From Caecitellus pseudoparvulus (lineage: Eukaryota > Bigyra: Bicosoecida), in assembly GCA_965644315.1 (NCBI GenBank), contig CBFFRQ010000056.1:457423-521422 (forward strand): 64,000 nucleotides of DNA, given 5' to 3'. The position numbers and the translations under genes are program-made. This document shows, one piece after another, positions 9,901 through 20,551 of the stretch. Position 1 is the first letter of the stretch. Every line of letters begins with the position of its first letter. The notes under the pieces were generated by a model that had not been told where the DNA came from, did not search any database, and was given only the letters and a program-made list of their open reading frames with translations.

Positions 9901-10609
9901 CGTTTCCGCCGCCGACGCTGCCGCACACGCCGCCTCCATGCAAGCCAAGTGGCAAGCCAGCCAGCAGCGGCTGGAAGGCACCCGCCAAGCGGCAGCAGCC
10001 GCCTCCCCAGAAGGCTGTACCTTCGCCCCCCACATCAACGCCTTGCCAGCGTACCTGCGCGAGGCACCACGCAGCTCCAGGCGGCAGTCTGGGGGGGGGA
10101 CCCTTGACCAGGGCTCTGCAGGGGCGGATGAGGGGGCGCCGCGCCAACTCCTGGCGCCCCACCCCGCGGGCTGGCAGGCCGCCGTACAGCGGTCCAGCAA
10201 GGGCCTGCAGGAGCGGGCTCGCTCCCGTGCTCGGGAAGCCATTGCCAGTGGCATGTTGCTGCGCGGGTCGCCCGCTGCGGCCCTGCCCAGCTCCCAGCAC
10301 GACGCCTTTCCCCAGCACAAGGCTGTCGCAGTGCGACCAGTGCGACACTTGGCAGACGATGCCGACGACCTGGCGCAGCTGTACATGACCCAGGTGTACG
10401 GCGGGGGGGGTGCACGCGCACCCGTGCCAGGCCCAGCAGCCGCGACAGCGTCAGAAGCAGAGGAGGGTGAGGCAGCGGACCCCCCCTCACCGTCGGAGGG
10501 GACCCCCCCCGGCGGCGAACTGGAAGGCAAAGCTGCAGGCTCTGCTGCGGGACCAGGCTCGTGGCAGGCCCTCCTGCAACTTGCTATGCAGGATGGCAGT
10601 GGCTCCTGA
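6953..10609 (+). CDS. Large low-complexity protein with 23-residue repeats and TFRPKI-type motifs
   Basis: A 1218-residue protein I cannot assign to a family. The N-terminal 180 residues are Ala/Pro-rich. Residues about 184-518 are a tandem array of a 23-residue Ser/Gly/Ala unit (see the repeat entry). The C-terminal half is Arg/Ala-rich with likely helical, coiled-coil stretches (for example around AEREAEEARNRIAAHARQ). It holds two motifs of the form TF.P.I: LTFRPKISPFAQRW near 9074 and CTFAPHINALP near 10016. Motifs like these recur in cilia- and cytoskeleton-associated proteins of protists, so a cytoskeletal role is possible but only an inference. The ATG at 6953 is the first in this frame. 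No intron was detected. Confidence 0.7.
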   Translation: MAHHSVASTNTSSLLSSDDDAALDDMQRRIAEALAAVAAPAPPYAEQAPAPTQATPTPAPAPAATEDTSPRQEQGAPSTPPKEELQSFHAEPAPAASTADAPAAAAPAPTTPSPPASQENKPATHRHRSCSWVDDDDTTIDSDSLSQPGHEPAEPSAPDVPAAASHTQIPAARQGSPGHGFTTAASASPASLGGSSSGVGGAGEQGAASASPASLGGSSAGGAGEQGAASASPASLGGSSSGVGGAGEQGAASASPASLGGSSSGVGGAGEQGAASASPASLGGSSSGVGGAGEQGAASASPASLGGSSSGVGGAGEQGAASASPASLGGSSSGVGGAGEQGAASASPASLGGSSSGVGGAGEQGAASASPASLGGSSSGVGGAGEQGAASASPASLGGSSSGVGGAGEQGAASASPASLGGSSSGVGGAGEQGAASASPASLGGSSAGGAGEQGAASASPASLGGSSSGVGGAGEQGAASASPASLGGSSSGVGGAGEQGAASASPASLGGSSSRSVGNASMIEPSSQVAPATREQEPSAFPFAEPVASQPVTPAAGGSTAQSAFPRAELPLEPGAGAQGTPEAVKNASTPSQSRFPSASGAFATPSARQGGRRRRVQRRALPAALQRAAASQQATPSRRSAPRGFGSSTKRSERGAGVSPTALRAPIGVPVTPDGVVANAAARDRERQARLDTLKAQLEAEEAADLTFRPKISPFAQRWAKSRDETDVVQRLSKQPKRVVKGCGGIPAAQAPLRGKAAEEAAEREAEEARNRIAAHARQYMKKHADLAAERTAFVRAHGGVGPALFAEAQVRQQRQRQREADADANAKAASLRSTPGAATLRVVPCSVQGKSVKTEPLPPSTAGSVASSLSAGSGPSSPTTISARYLHLSCPRQRSAKALTRAQIEAAARQSKLSPSSKAARAKSVARRQAEAVQAVKQRHQAAASMRAKVPDIGAAPPPLPFTATGPHSLTAQSQPHKQAVSAADAAAHAASMQAKWQASQQRLEGTRQAAAAASPEGCTFAPHINALPAYLREAPRSSRRQSGGGTLDQGSAGADEGAPRQLLAPHPAGWQAAVQRSSKGLQERARSRAREAIASGMLLRGSPAAALPSSQHDAFPQHKAVAVRPVRHLADDADDLAQLYMTQVYGGGGARAPVPGPAAATASEAEEGEAADPPSPSEGTPPGGELEGKAAGSAAGPGSWQALLQLAMQDGSGS
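7502..8505 (+). repeat. Coding minisatellite, 69-bp unit
   Basis: Fourteen complete units and a partial fifteenth in tandem. Twelve are 69 bp (23 codons, consensus GAASASPASLGGSSSGVGG plus AGEQ) and two are 63 bp (GGSSAGGAGEQ variant). Unit lengths are multiples of 3, so the reading frame is kept. The variant 63-bp unit appears twice, once near each end of the array, and neighbouring units share synonymous changes (GCGTCA versus GCGTCG), a sign of repeated local duplication. Confidence 0.95.
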
Positions 10610-10871
10610 CGGTGCGGGGTGTTGTAATGTACAGGATCATGTTTCGGCAAGCGCGTGCGGCAGAGGCGAGCCAACCCCCCCATAGGGACTGCTCTCCCCC
10701 GAGCAGAGATCCCGAACCGACACAGTTCCCCAGGGCAAACGAACAAATCCACGTAGATACGAGCTCTGCGGGTTCCGCCTTGCCCCCTGAGCCCAGAGCT
10801 CCCGTGCCCGCGAGACACGTAGCTTGTCAAGCTGCCTGGCTCAAGTTCCGCTCTGAGGCACTTCGTCGCCC

Positions 10872-13800
10872 ATGAGCGAAGACGACCCCGCCCAGACGCC
10901 CTCGCAAGGCCCGACACGGAGCCATGAGTGTTGTGCTTTGACATCACCCCGTGATGCCGGCCTCCTAGACGAGTACTCCTGGTATTGGTGTAGCTGTCGC
11001 AAGGGGGCTCCAGCGTCCCCCTGCGACGAGGCCTGCACCCGGCTGAACCCCCAACGCAAGCTGCTGGTCAAGCACCTGGGTCTGTTGGGGAACAACCCTG
11101 AGTTCATTCTCTGGCATTCCTTGTGAGTCGTGGGGGCCCCCTGCTTGGGAGCCGGCCACAGCGTCAGCTCTTCACCCACTTCCCTGCTGCTGCGAAGGGC
11201 GTGCATCTTCGCCCATGCTGCCTTCGACGCACACTTCCTTCCCCCTCCCGCCACCACCTGCGCAGCATGGACGTGGTGGAGCTGAAGCTGGAAGGTATTG
11301 GGCTGGCTCTGATAGGAACCCTGGCTGTGATGATGCAGGCGAACTGGCTCATGGAGAAGTGGAAGCTTGCAGTGGGTGCGTTCTTGGCGCCCGCCCAGCT
11401 CACCACCCCCACGGCCTCGCAAGCTCCTCCCTGGGCTCTGCCATGCGCAGACACTGGAATTCGCTCTGTCTCTGTAAATGGCACCTCTGAGCAGTTCATC
11501 ACCTACCAGCACGAGGAGTGGCCTCAGGTGCGTTCCGTCGATTCGCCAGCAGCAGGCACGAGAGAGAACGGCACGCGCAGTCAGCCCACCCCACCCCTTC
11601 CCCCCCACACACACAGCAACCTACGTGGTGGTACGGTTTTTTGTTTCACTGGGCACTGGGCAGCGTCTTGAGCACGTACACGTTCATGGTGCTGCCTTGG
11701 CACTTCTTCGTGAACTGCAGGACGCACAACCGCCCTCGCTGGTGCTGCACCATGCTGTCCACCCTCGGGCCTCAGTTCCTGGCGTACATGGCAGTGTACA
11801 CGTACTCCTCGACCTACGGAGTTTCACTGGGCCTGAACATGGTCATCGTCGCCTTCTTCTTCTTCATGAATGTGCGTGCTGCGTGCCTGCCCCGCCACAC
11901 GCCTCGCTGCATGTCCACTTCCCACGTCCACCTCAGGTGCCCATCGCCGGCATGGCAGCGTACTCAGTCTCAGACACGCTCTCGCAGCACATCAGCTGCG
12001 GCTTCCACCTCTCAGCAGTCATCTCGCTGCTGTCCAGCGTGCTGGGGACTGCCATGTTGCTGTACCTTGCGCCACTCTTCTACGCCAGTGACACGGGCGG
12101 GCGCCTCTTCTTGCGGCTCGTGGTGTTCACGATCTTCCTGGAGCTGCCCGCAGCCGTCATTCGCGGCTGCTCCCGTTTTTGCATCTCCACGACGTACCCC
12201 ACCGATCGCACGCTGTCGCTGCTGAGCATCGTCATGATGACGTCGGCTGTCTTTGGTCGCTTCCTGTCCACCAACATGCGCACGACGGGGGAAACGGTGC
12301 TGGTGTCTGTGCTGCTCATGTTCCTGGAGATGGGCCTGCGCTTCTCCCTCGTGCAGAGAGACAATTTCTTCGCCTGCTGCTGCTCGGGCTGCTGCGGGCC
12401 GCTCGTGCGGGACTGCCAGTGCGGCTTCCAGCAGCGCGAGCAGGAGCGCGACCGAGCCAACACGCGCATGTGGACGAGCTTCATGCTGCTGGACACGCTG
12501 CTGGAAGATGTCGCCATCCTCCTGGCTCTGCCGCTGTCCCTCCTCATCAGGCAACCCCCCGCACCTGGCGAGGCGCCGCTGGACGCGGGCACCATCGTCT
12601 TCCGCGTCTTCATCCAGTGGTTCCTGGAGCTCATCGTGGACCTCGTCCCCGCCATCGCCTACTTTGTCATGGCGCGCTGCCTGAACTTCCGCACGGTGTA
12701 CATCGGCAAGGACACTGCAGATGACTTCGCGCTGTCCACGCGGCAGCTGCTGCCCCTGGTCGGCACCCGCTCCCCATCCACTGACTCATCCACCACCAAC
12801 CGCGTGGGCGCAGATGTCGCCTCTAGCTCCAGCAGCCCCCACCCCAGTCGGAGTGTTTCCCCTGCCTGGCGGGCCACAGCCGTGGCCACGGCGGTGGATG
12901 CGCCGGGGGACCCCGTGACCCAGGCTCCTGGCTCGGCGGCTGTCGGAGCAGACAGCGCCCTGGGAGCTGCCGAGCGAGGGCAGGCGCCTGCACCGCCGTC
13001 CCATGGCCCGCCAGAGAGCGCTGCCCCGGACCAGGAGGAGGTGCCCTCTGCCTACCCGGAAGCCACTCTGGCTGTGGGGCAGCCACGCCGGCGTTCCACG
13101 GGCAGCAGGGGCAGTGAAGGCCTCATGCTGGCGGCAGGCGGCGCGACGAGCGGCACGGGGGGGGGTGAGGGCGACGAGGAGGACGACGGGTTCGACCCGC
13201 TGGATGACATGTGCTTTGCTGAAGGGCCGGACACCTACCAAGGGCAGGGCGGCGGCGTCCCCTCCGCTGCGGGAGCCAGGCACGCCGAGTCGGCGTACGT
13301 GCAGGCGGCGTATGCGGGGGAAACCACAGTGGGGGTGCCCAACATCTCCGTCGGCATGGAGACTTCAGAGGGGGGTGGGGTGTCTGCCAGGCACGACACG
13401 GGCGGGGGGGGAGCCAGTGGCCAAGCCCCCTCTTCGCTGTTGACGGCTGGCACCGAGGCAGCCAGTCGCCCGAGAGGCCAGGCTGCACCGTTTTTCGACG
13501 ACACTGGCTTCGACTTCAAGGGCTCCGCTGAGCGCCTGCGCCAGGGAGACAGCGACATGGACGAGACGAACACCTCGAACATGCGCCCGAGGCGCCTGCA
13601 GGCCGGCTCGGACACGCACTCGGGCCCCCGAGCACACACGGGCGCGGGGCGACCCCATGTGGACACATCGCCGCCGAATCGGACCGGCACAAGCTATGCG
13701 TCGCCGCCTGGCTCCTCGGCCTCTGGTGTCGCCCCCGGCGTGCATGGCGTGCAGTGGGAGTCTTGTCTGTTCCGGGTACTGTGCTGCTTCGCCAGGCAGA

Positions 13801-14963
13801 CCTGCGTGCCTGGCAAGGACGGGCAAGACTGCTGCTGCTACGCCTGCGAGCGTTTCTGCTGCTGCTGCTGCCACGGCAAGTCGGCCCTCTGCTGCATCCA
13901 GCACCTCACCGCCAAGCAGCTGCGTGCGCGCAACGCGACAGCAGAGCGTCTGCGCAGTGAGTTGCTGCCCGAGGCGCTGGCGGAGCGCCACCCCGTGTGG
14001 ATGCTGTACCGCATTCCCACCATGCGCTACCTGCACCGCAAGGTGGCGCCTTCGGAGCGTTTCTCGGTGTTCATGCGGTACGGCGGCGCAGCTTTGCAGG
14101 CGGCCTACATCAAGGCTGCCGAAATGGGAGATTTGGAGACGAGGGTGCCCCGCAGAGCCTCTGGGTTCGTGGACGCGGCGCCTGTGAGTGACAACACCGA
14201 GTTGGACGAAGCCGCCAGCTCGGCGTGGGTGCACGAAGCAGTGCGCATTCTCATGGTGGAGGCGCTGACGGGGCGGCAGGTGCAGAAAGGCAGGTGGGTT
14301 GTGCCTGTGCGTGAGCAGGACGCAGACCAAGACCGGCTGTGGGCGGAAGTGCCGTATGGTGCCACTCCGCCTGAGGTGCAGGCGGCACTGGACGAGCAAC
14401 GGCAGGCGAGCGAGGGTGGGGGGGGGCTCAGCAGTGGCCGCAGCGAAGACCCTGTGCGGTCTGAGACTGTGATGGCTCTGGAGGAGGAAGCGACGCGAAG
14501 TCGCTCGCGCGGTGGCGGCTCGGCGATTCGCATGCAGGCCTTGGCTGACGTACAGTCTCAGTCTTCTGGGCGGCGGGTGCCGTTGCCACAGGACTACTCA
14601 TGCGGACTGTGTGGCCTGAGCACGAGCCCGCTGCGCCCACCAGCGTACAGGTACGTGGCAGGCAAGGTGACCATGCGTGGGGCGCCTGCCTACCCCTCCT
14701 ACATCAACCTGGAGGACTTCAGCCACCGACTGTTGCTGTATTCGGAGCTGATGGCGGTGCGGCACATCCATGCCTGGCACAGCAGGTTCCCGGGGTACTT
14801 CCCGCTGTTCGGGGTGCTGGTGTTCTCCTTCATGCTGTACGCCCTCCGCACGTACTACTCCGTGTTCTGCCCCACCGGCGACCCGGACCGCCCCACTGAG
14901 TGGGTGTGGGACTTCTGCAGTGCCACGGCAGACGACTTGCAGGGGTGGAATTTGGGGGGGTGA
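10872..14963 (+). CDS. Multi-pass membrane protein of unrecognised family, paralogue A
   Basis: Gene model of five exons: 10872-11122, 11266-11375, 11451-11527, 11617-11871, 11937-14963, in frame for 1239 residues. Its membrane core aligns with paralogues B and C in this window. Shared marks are GRFLSTNM, a following LLEDVAILLALP segment, and a C-terminal block with a final membrane segment then FCPTGDPDRPTEWVWDFC. About ten or eleven hydrophobic segments can be seen. Compared with B and C it has a longer N-terminus (about 84 residues before the first membrane segment) and a very large, acidic, low-complexity loop between the last core segment and the C-terminal block. The loop includes a Cys-rich patch near 13840-13900. 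The first three introns are at the same positions and phases (2, 1, 0) as in C. Function unknown. Confidence 0.75.
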
Positions 14964-15148
14964 CGCGATGCCGCGCGGCAGCGGCCTGCGGCATGTGCCA
15001 TAATACAGACTACGTGACCACCCCGCACGCCCCAGTGCTGTGAAGCACCGCCTCTCCCAACCTGTGCCGTCGTGGAGTCAGCCCAGCACGCACAGCTGTA
15101 GTGCCGGCAAGGCGCCTGCAAGGCCAGGCGCTGGTTTCGTGACGCAGC

Positions 15149-16786
15149 ATGGCTGCAGAGACGCTGGCAACCCTGTACACCACCCCTCCAGATATCATCT
15201 ATCGAAGTGACCGAGATGCTGAGGGCAGGTGCGTGTGTCCGGCCTCTGTCGCGCTGGAAATCGTGTCACAGCCGTGCTTTCCCGCATGAAACGCTGATGG
15301 CACGCCCGCCGTTTACGTGGCGTGCCCGACAGCTGGCCTGCGCATGGGACTTTGCACAGTTTTCCGCTTCCACTTTGCAGGTTGGATTCCAGCACGCCCA
15401 TCCAGTTTGTGCTGACCAACATCAACCCTGAGCTGCGCAAGAGCATCACGGCGCACGCCAAGAAGCTGCGGGCAGAGGGGCAAGACGACGACCAGAGCAT
15501 TTCTGACGCGTGCAAGCAGCACGTGTGGGTGGAAATCGTCTACTTTGACGGCGAAACGCCTCAGCGCTTCGTCCAGTCTGCCGTGCCGTCCACCTCCCCC
15601 TGGCCGCTGCCTGACGTGGACATGGCCCTGGACGCCGTCGGCATCCGGGCGTACCTCCGCCGCACCTCCCTCATGATCTCCTCCGCCCACGCCAAGCGGC
15701 CCTTCCGCGTTGCATTCGTCGTCGTGTACGGCGACCGCTGCACCACTGTGAGTGCGGGCTACACGGCGCAGGCTGCAGCACGGCCCCTCAACACCCCCCC
15801 CTCCACCCCCCTCACAGCTGCTCTCCAAGCCCTTCCGTGTGCTGGAGAAGCGCGCGAAGAAGGCCTCCTCCGAGAGCAAGGGGCAGACGCTGGAGCCGCC
15901 TGTGGAGGTGCCGGGCGAGCGCGTGGCCATGCTGCGCCGCATCCGCATGGCATACGCGCTCCTGCGCAGCGTGGCACTGGAGAGCCACAACGCCAGCATG
16001 ACCGCCACTGCCGTCACGCCGACGTCTGCACAGGACGCCAAGCGCGGCAAGAAGCGCCGTCTGGGCGGCGGGGACCTCAGTGACGACCCCGCCGTGGCCG
16101 GCGCCCAACGCAGGCTGCTCGCCGCTGGCGCCACGCTGCACGAGAACCTGGCATTGAACATGACCACGGGGGACATGCCGGAGGCAGATCCGAGCATGTT
16201 CGGCGGCATGATGGGCGGCATGTTCGGTGACAATGGCTCTGCCATGGCGGCAGCAGCGGCGGCGGCGGCGGCAGCAGCAGCGGCCGCCTCAGGCAGTGCC
16301 ACCGGCGCCAAACGCCAGCGGCTGGAGGGGGCAGGGGGTGATGCCGCCGCCGCTGTGGGGGCGGCGTCCGCCCCCATGTACTGCATGACGGCGCTGCCGG
16401 GCATGATGGGCGCCTTCCCGCAGTACGCTGCGGGCATGGCGGGCATGCCCATGTACGTGCAGCCCGCATCCGACGGACACAGTGCCGGCCCCTCAGACGC
16501 GCCAGTGAGCGTGGGCATGGCAGGGCAAGGGCAGGGGGGGGGGGGGCACGAGGTTGGGGAGGGTGGGCAGCCCCCTGCCTTCGCCCAGCCACAAGTCTCC
16601 CTCATGCCCCATGCGGGGGCCATGTTCCTGCAGAGCATGCAAGGACGGCAGGACTCGCTACAGATGGGCCCATACACCTGGTCCGGCCCGGGAGGGGAGG
16701 GCGGTGGCGGGCTGCCCCTGGCTGGCGTGGAGAGCGCCGTCTCGCAGGCGCCATCTCGGGCGGCGGAGCCAGCGCCCCAGGAGTGA
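15149..16786 (+). CDS. Unknown protein, possible transcriptional regulator with Ala and Met/Gly tracts
   Basis: Three exons, 15149-15228, 15381-15747 and 15818-16786, join in frame to 471 residues. The N-terminal 180 residues look like a compact beta-rich domain: VWVEIVYFDGE, a later FRVAFVVVYGDR, then LLSKPFRVLEKRAKK. The conserved KPFRV..KR ending recalls the closing strand of immunoglobulin-like DNA-binding domains, but I could not name the family. The rest is low complexity: a Met/Gly stretch, a run of 14 or so alanines near 16245-16285, and Gly-rich segments. Poly-Ala and Gly tracts beside a basic segment (AKRGKKRRL) suggest a nuclear protein; this is inference. It converges on the gene at 16801 with only 14 bp between stops. 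Confidence 0.55.
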
Positions 16787-16800
16787 GCAATGCAAGCGCA

Positions 16801-17922
16801 TCATGTCGCCCCCCCCTCCCGCAGCTCCGCCGCCGCCACCTCCTCCGCCACCGCCGCATCCAGCCCTGCCGCCATGAGGGCTGCCCGCCGCGCGAGAAAG
16901 GCTGCCGCGGCGGCCTTGGCATCCAGGGGCTTGGGCGAGGGGGTCTGCGTGGCGGTGTCTGCCGTGACCGGGTCCTGTGCCACGCTCCCGTCCCCCTGCA
17001 CAGAGGCGGTGGCGACGCCCTCGCCCTGCACCTGCTCCTGCCGCCGGGGACGCACGTGGCCCAGCTTGGCGTGGGTGTACTCCTGGGCCTTGGCCTGGGA
17101 CTTGGCGGCGGCATCTGGGCCGACGGGGACCCGGGACACCACCCCCTCCCCTGAAAACGTCCACCTGTGGGACTCCATGGCCTGTGCCTGGCGCTTGGCG
17201 TGTGTCGCGGCCATGGAGTCCAGGTCCAAGCCACGTGTGGTGAAGCGGTCAATGAGGCTGCGGCGCTCCGCTGGGCTGCCGTGGAAGTACTTGTTGTACA
17301 CGTCTGCGTCCTCGGGCAGGCGGCCCTGGGGGTCGTACACGGGGAGGAAGTGGTTGTGCACGGGGGAGCGCGTGTACGCCCAGCTGCGCGCCGCGGCGTC
17401 CTGCACGGCGCCCCACGCCTGCCTCAGCAGGGGCATGCTGTGCCCCACCTGCACCACGTGGAACATGTTCAGCAGCGCCAGGAGCATGATGCACCACAGC
17501 AGCACAGTGCAGGTGTTGCGGACACACGTGTCGAAGCTGCCCTCCTCATCAGGGTCGTCGATGTGGGTCTTGCTCATGAGCCGCAGCCGTCGAATGCGGG
17601 CCCACTCCTCAATGCTCACGCCAGGTGGCGGGTCCAGCGGCAACTCGTCGTCCTCGGTGAATGACACCCAGTCGTCGTCCTCCTTTTGGTCATCTCCACC
17701 CTCACCCGCGTCGCTGTCGCCCTCATCATCATCACTGTCGGCACCGGCAGCGCTGGCGCCTGCGCCCGCTTGCGGTAATTGCCGAGCGTCAAACAGCACC
17801 TCGTCGCTGGCGTCCAGCACTCCCACAGGACTGCCGTCGCTGCTCAAGTCGGAATCGTGCTGCACTCGCTTTATGCCAGGCATGTCCAGCAACTCCTCCA
17901 AGTCGCCATCTGAATCGTCCAT
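16801..17922 (-). CDS. Single-pass membrane protein with acidic N-terminus, unknown function
   Basis: An intronless 373-residue reading frame. The first 110 residues are strongly acidic (Asp/Glu/Ser). A single hydrophobic segment follows (CTVLLWCIMLLALLNMFHVV, about residues 137-156), then a mixed, partly charged C-terminal half with Ala-rich helix-prone stretches. No signal peptide is visible, so an N-in signal-anchor topology is likely. I recognise no family. It starts about 300 bp from the stop of the next minus-strand gene and ends 14 bp from the convergent gene at 15149-16786. Confidence 0.6.
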   Translation of the reverse strand: MDDSDGDLEELLDMPGIKRVQHDSDLSSDGSPVGVLDASDEVLFDARQLPQAGAGASAAGADSDDDEGDSDAGEGGDDQKEDDDWVSFTEDDELPLDPPPGVSIEEWARIRRLRLMSKTHIDDPDEEGSFDTCVRNTCTVLLWCIMLLALLNMFHVVQVGHSMPLLRQAWGAVQDAAARSWAYTRSPVHNHFLPVYDPQGRLPEDADVYNKYFHGSPAERRSLIDRFTTRGLDLDSMAATHAKRQAQAMESHRWTFSGEGVVSRVPVGPDAAAKSQAKAQEYTHAKLGHVRPRRQEQVQGEGVATASVQGDGSVAQDPVTADTATQTPSPKPLDAKAAAAAFLARRAALMAAGLDAAVAEEVAAAELREGGAT

Positions 17923-18218
17923 GTCTGGACGACGGGACGAACTTCCTGCCGACCAGCTGTCGAGCTGGCCTCGCAGCGCCCGCAGACTTCAGCACCTGTT
18001 CCCACGTGCTGCGCTGACACAGCTGGTGAGACAGGGCGCAGGGTCTAGGCATTGCTGTCCTGCTTGTGGTGGGTATTGCACCTGCTGGAAAATGAAACAG
18101 CTCAGGTCAGTGTGCGAAAACAGCAGCAGAGAGATTACTGGTGGCCATTTCAACCAACTCGACCGGAGTCTGGCCTCACGGTCTATGGAAAACTTAGCGT
18201 TTCTCGGGCCTGCATTGC
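17923..18218. other. Short intergenic region between two minus-strand genes
   Basis: Roughly 300 bp that must hold the 3' end of the 18219-20429 gene and the promoter of the 16801-17922 gene. The only recognisable signal is AATGCA on the minus strand (18211-18216), a few bases after the stop codon at 18219-18221. Confidence 0.4.
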
Positions 18219-20429
18219 TTAATCACCAGCCAGCTGCTTCCGGCATCGCTCATCCCCGTACTTTTGCCTGTATGCTGCAAGCAAGTGCGCAAAGGAGCCG
18301 CCACGGGGCGCTACTTCGCTGCTTGGCTCGTGCCTGGGGACGTACGCAGCTTTGCGGGCAGGCGAAGGAGCAGGAGGCTTGCGTGCGGCTGGTGTCGCAG
18401 GTTTGGCAGAACCACGGCTGATGTCACGTCGACGTGGCGAGTGCAGGGCCGCGTCTATGTCCAGAAGTTTGCCCCGAATGCAGGGTGTGGCAGATGCAGC
18501 GAAGGCGGTGAGCGAGGCCTCGGCACCCACCAGCAGCGCCGGTTCCCTGTGTGGAAGTCGCGAAGCAGGAAGCCCAACGTGATGTTCACGCACTGCACTA
18601 GCGGGTGCTCTGCGGGCCCGGTCCACGACTATGGAACAGGACTGCTTTGCTACCGAACCAGTTTGCCTAGCCTGCCCCGGTTGAGCGGCGTCGGCACTGC
18701 GTTCGCGCTGCCTGTGTCTCCACGCGACCTGCAGCGCCGGCCCAGCAGGGGCAAATTTCAGCGGCACAGCGGCGATGGATCGCCCCAGGCACGCGACGGC
18801 GCTGGACACGGCGGCCCCCCACGCGCCCCACTCGACATCCGAAGCGTCCCCGCGAAACGACACTGTTTGCTGGCAAAACCACACCTGCCGCACTATGGGC
18901 GCGGACTGCAGCACGCCTGCGCTGGCATCCACCAGGCACCTGCACGGCGACCTCCGCCTGGCTTGGGCGGAGCTCCTTTGGTGCAGAGCGGTGGAGCCCT
19001 CGGCACGTCCCCCCGTCGTGCTATTGATGAGTTCCTCGCAGAAGGCTCGCTGGCTGTCACGCAGCCAGTGCAGGTCTGCCTGCGACAAGGCGCCGGCAGG
19101 GGTGTCTGCCGCCCACACGTGGCTGGTGGTGACGGCGATGACCAGCGCGCCGCCCTGTGCTGGAGAAGAGTGGCCGTCTGACCCCGGAAAAGGCTCAAGG
19201 CGCACGGCTAGTTGACACGGCTGGGCCGCGTGGCACTCCCGCACCGCCTCAAGAAGCCCCGGCAACCGGCCCTGTGACGTGACAGGAACCGTGCCGCTTG
19301 TGCTGTCCCACTGCAAAGCCGGGCCGTGAAGTGGCACGAAGCGTGCCAGAGGATCAGCTTCCCGGTGCCCGAAGGAGGCGCTGGCCCCCACGAGCAGCTT
19401 GCCGTGCCAGGCGTGCAGGAGTTCCCGCATGCATGCTATGAGGATGCCATCCTCCCCGAACAGTGGAGCGGCGCGGTGGCCACCCGGGGGCGGCGGCAGG
19501 ACATCTGCGCAGTGCAGCACACCTTGAGCGCCCCCCGCAACACTCAAGCAGAGCGGTGCAACACACTCCAAGAAGGCGCGGCCGGGACTGTGGAGTGCTG
19601 ACGTGAAGTTTGGGCGAAGGGAGCTGGCTTGCCGCGCGACTCCGCGCATCCCGCCCCATCGCAGCTGCAGTGCACCATCAGCACAGCGCTTCGCACTGGA
19701 CATACAGGCACTGCTGTCCCTGCTCCAAATCGGTGCTGGGTGCAGGTATACGTAAGTGTTGAGCAGGCCACGAGCATGGGACACCTCCACCTGCAGGGCA
19801 GCCCGGTCCGCCTCTGCAGCCAGGACTGCAGACGCGGCAGACTCAGTCCATGCTTGCGAGGCCGCAATGGTTTCACCAAGGGAGTTCACTCGTTCCTGGA
19901 CAGCTCTCACAGCGGCACTGAGCTCCGCAGCCGCGGCACTTGCGGGCGGGCCAGGCGAGGCCACCGGAAGTGAAAGGCGGCGGGGTTCGTCTGCTGCAAC
20001 CGCAGCGTCAGCTTGCTGAGAGCAGACGATCGGCGAACTTTCCGCAAGCCGAGTTTCGGAGGTTCCTAGCAAAGGAATGCTGACGCTGAGGCTCTCGCGC
20101 TGGACGCAAGGGGAGGTGGAGCGGGGTCCAGGAGCAGGGCTGCCGAGCACCAGCTGAAAAGGGTGCTGCCTCGCTGCCAGCTTCAAGTCACGAAAGGACT
20201 CCTTGCACGCTGAAAAGGGCATTCGCGTGAAGTCATGGAGCACCTCACCGTCTATGGTTTCTGCACGAAGCAGCACTGCGCCAGGTTGCACCCCTGCCCC
20301 AGGTTCATGCAGGTTGGAAGCACATGCTGCGACGCAAGCGCCATTGGAACACCTTCCTCTGGATGAGAGGGATATTCCCACCTGGTCATGCTGCACAATG
20401 AGCCGCGTCTCGTGCGTGAGCAGGTCCAT
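18219..20429 (-). CDS. Hypothetical protein, 736 residues
   Basis: A long reading frame on the minus strand with no recognised domain. Residues about 165-235 (AAELSAAVRAVQERVNSLGETIAASQ...) are predicted-looking coiled coil. The N-terminal 100 residues (for example AVLLRAETIDGEVLHDFTRMPFSA) look globular, and the C-terminus is basic and Pro/Ala-rich. The frame is open for 2.2 kb, and an AATGCA element follows the stop by a few bases, which supports the strand and the 3' end. Internal introns in multiples of three cannot be excluded. It begins 122 bp downstream of APC2 on the same strand. Confidence 0.55.
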   Translation of the reverse strand: MDLLTHETRLIVQHDQVGISLSSRGRCSNGACVAACASNLHEPGAGVQPGAVLLRAETIDGEVLHDFTRMPFSACKESFRDLKLAARQHPFQLVLGSPAPGPRSTSPCVQRESLSVSIPLLGTSETRLAESSPIVCSQQADAAVAADEPRRLSLPVASPGPPASAAAAELSAAVRAVQERVNSLGETIAASQAWTESAASAVLAAEADRAALQVEVSHARGLLNTYVYLHPAPIWSRDSSACMSSAKRCADGALQLRWGGMRGVARQASSLRPNFTSALHSPGRAFLECVAPLCLSVAGGAQGVLHCADVLPPPPGGHRAAPLFGEDGILIACMRELLHAWHGKLLVGASASFGHREADPLARFVPLHGPALQWDSTSGTVPVTSQGRLPGLLEAVRECHAAQPCQLAVRLEPFPGSDGHSSPAQGGALVIAVTTSHVWAADTPAGALSQADLHWLRDSQRAFCEELINSTTGGRAEGSTALHQRSSAQARRRSPCRCLVDASAGVLQSAPIVRQVWFCQQTVSFRGDASDVEWGAWGAAVSSAVACLGRSIAAVPLKFAPAGPALQVAWRHRQRERSADAAQPGQARQTGSVAKQSCSIVVDRARRAPASAVREHHVGLPASRLPHREPALLVGAEASLTAFAASATPCIRGKLLDIDAALHSPRRRDISRGSAKPATPAARKPPAPSPARKAAYVPRHEPSSEVAPRGGSFAHLLAAYRQKYGDERCRKQLAGD

Positions 20430-20551
20430 GGGGGAAAGTCACCGCTGAGCAACGCAGGCGAAACGCAGCTTCCTGCAACGCTTCGTGGCGTGGCTGGTCG
20501 AGCAGAGAGCAGTTTGGGCCAAGGTGAGGCTTGCAGATGGAAAAACAAACT

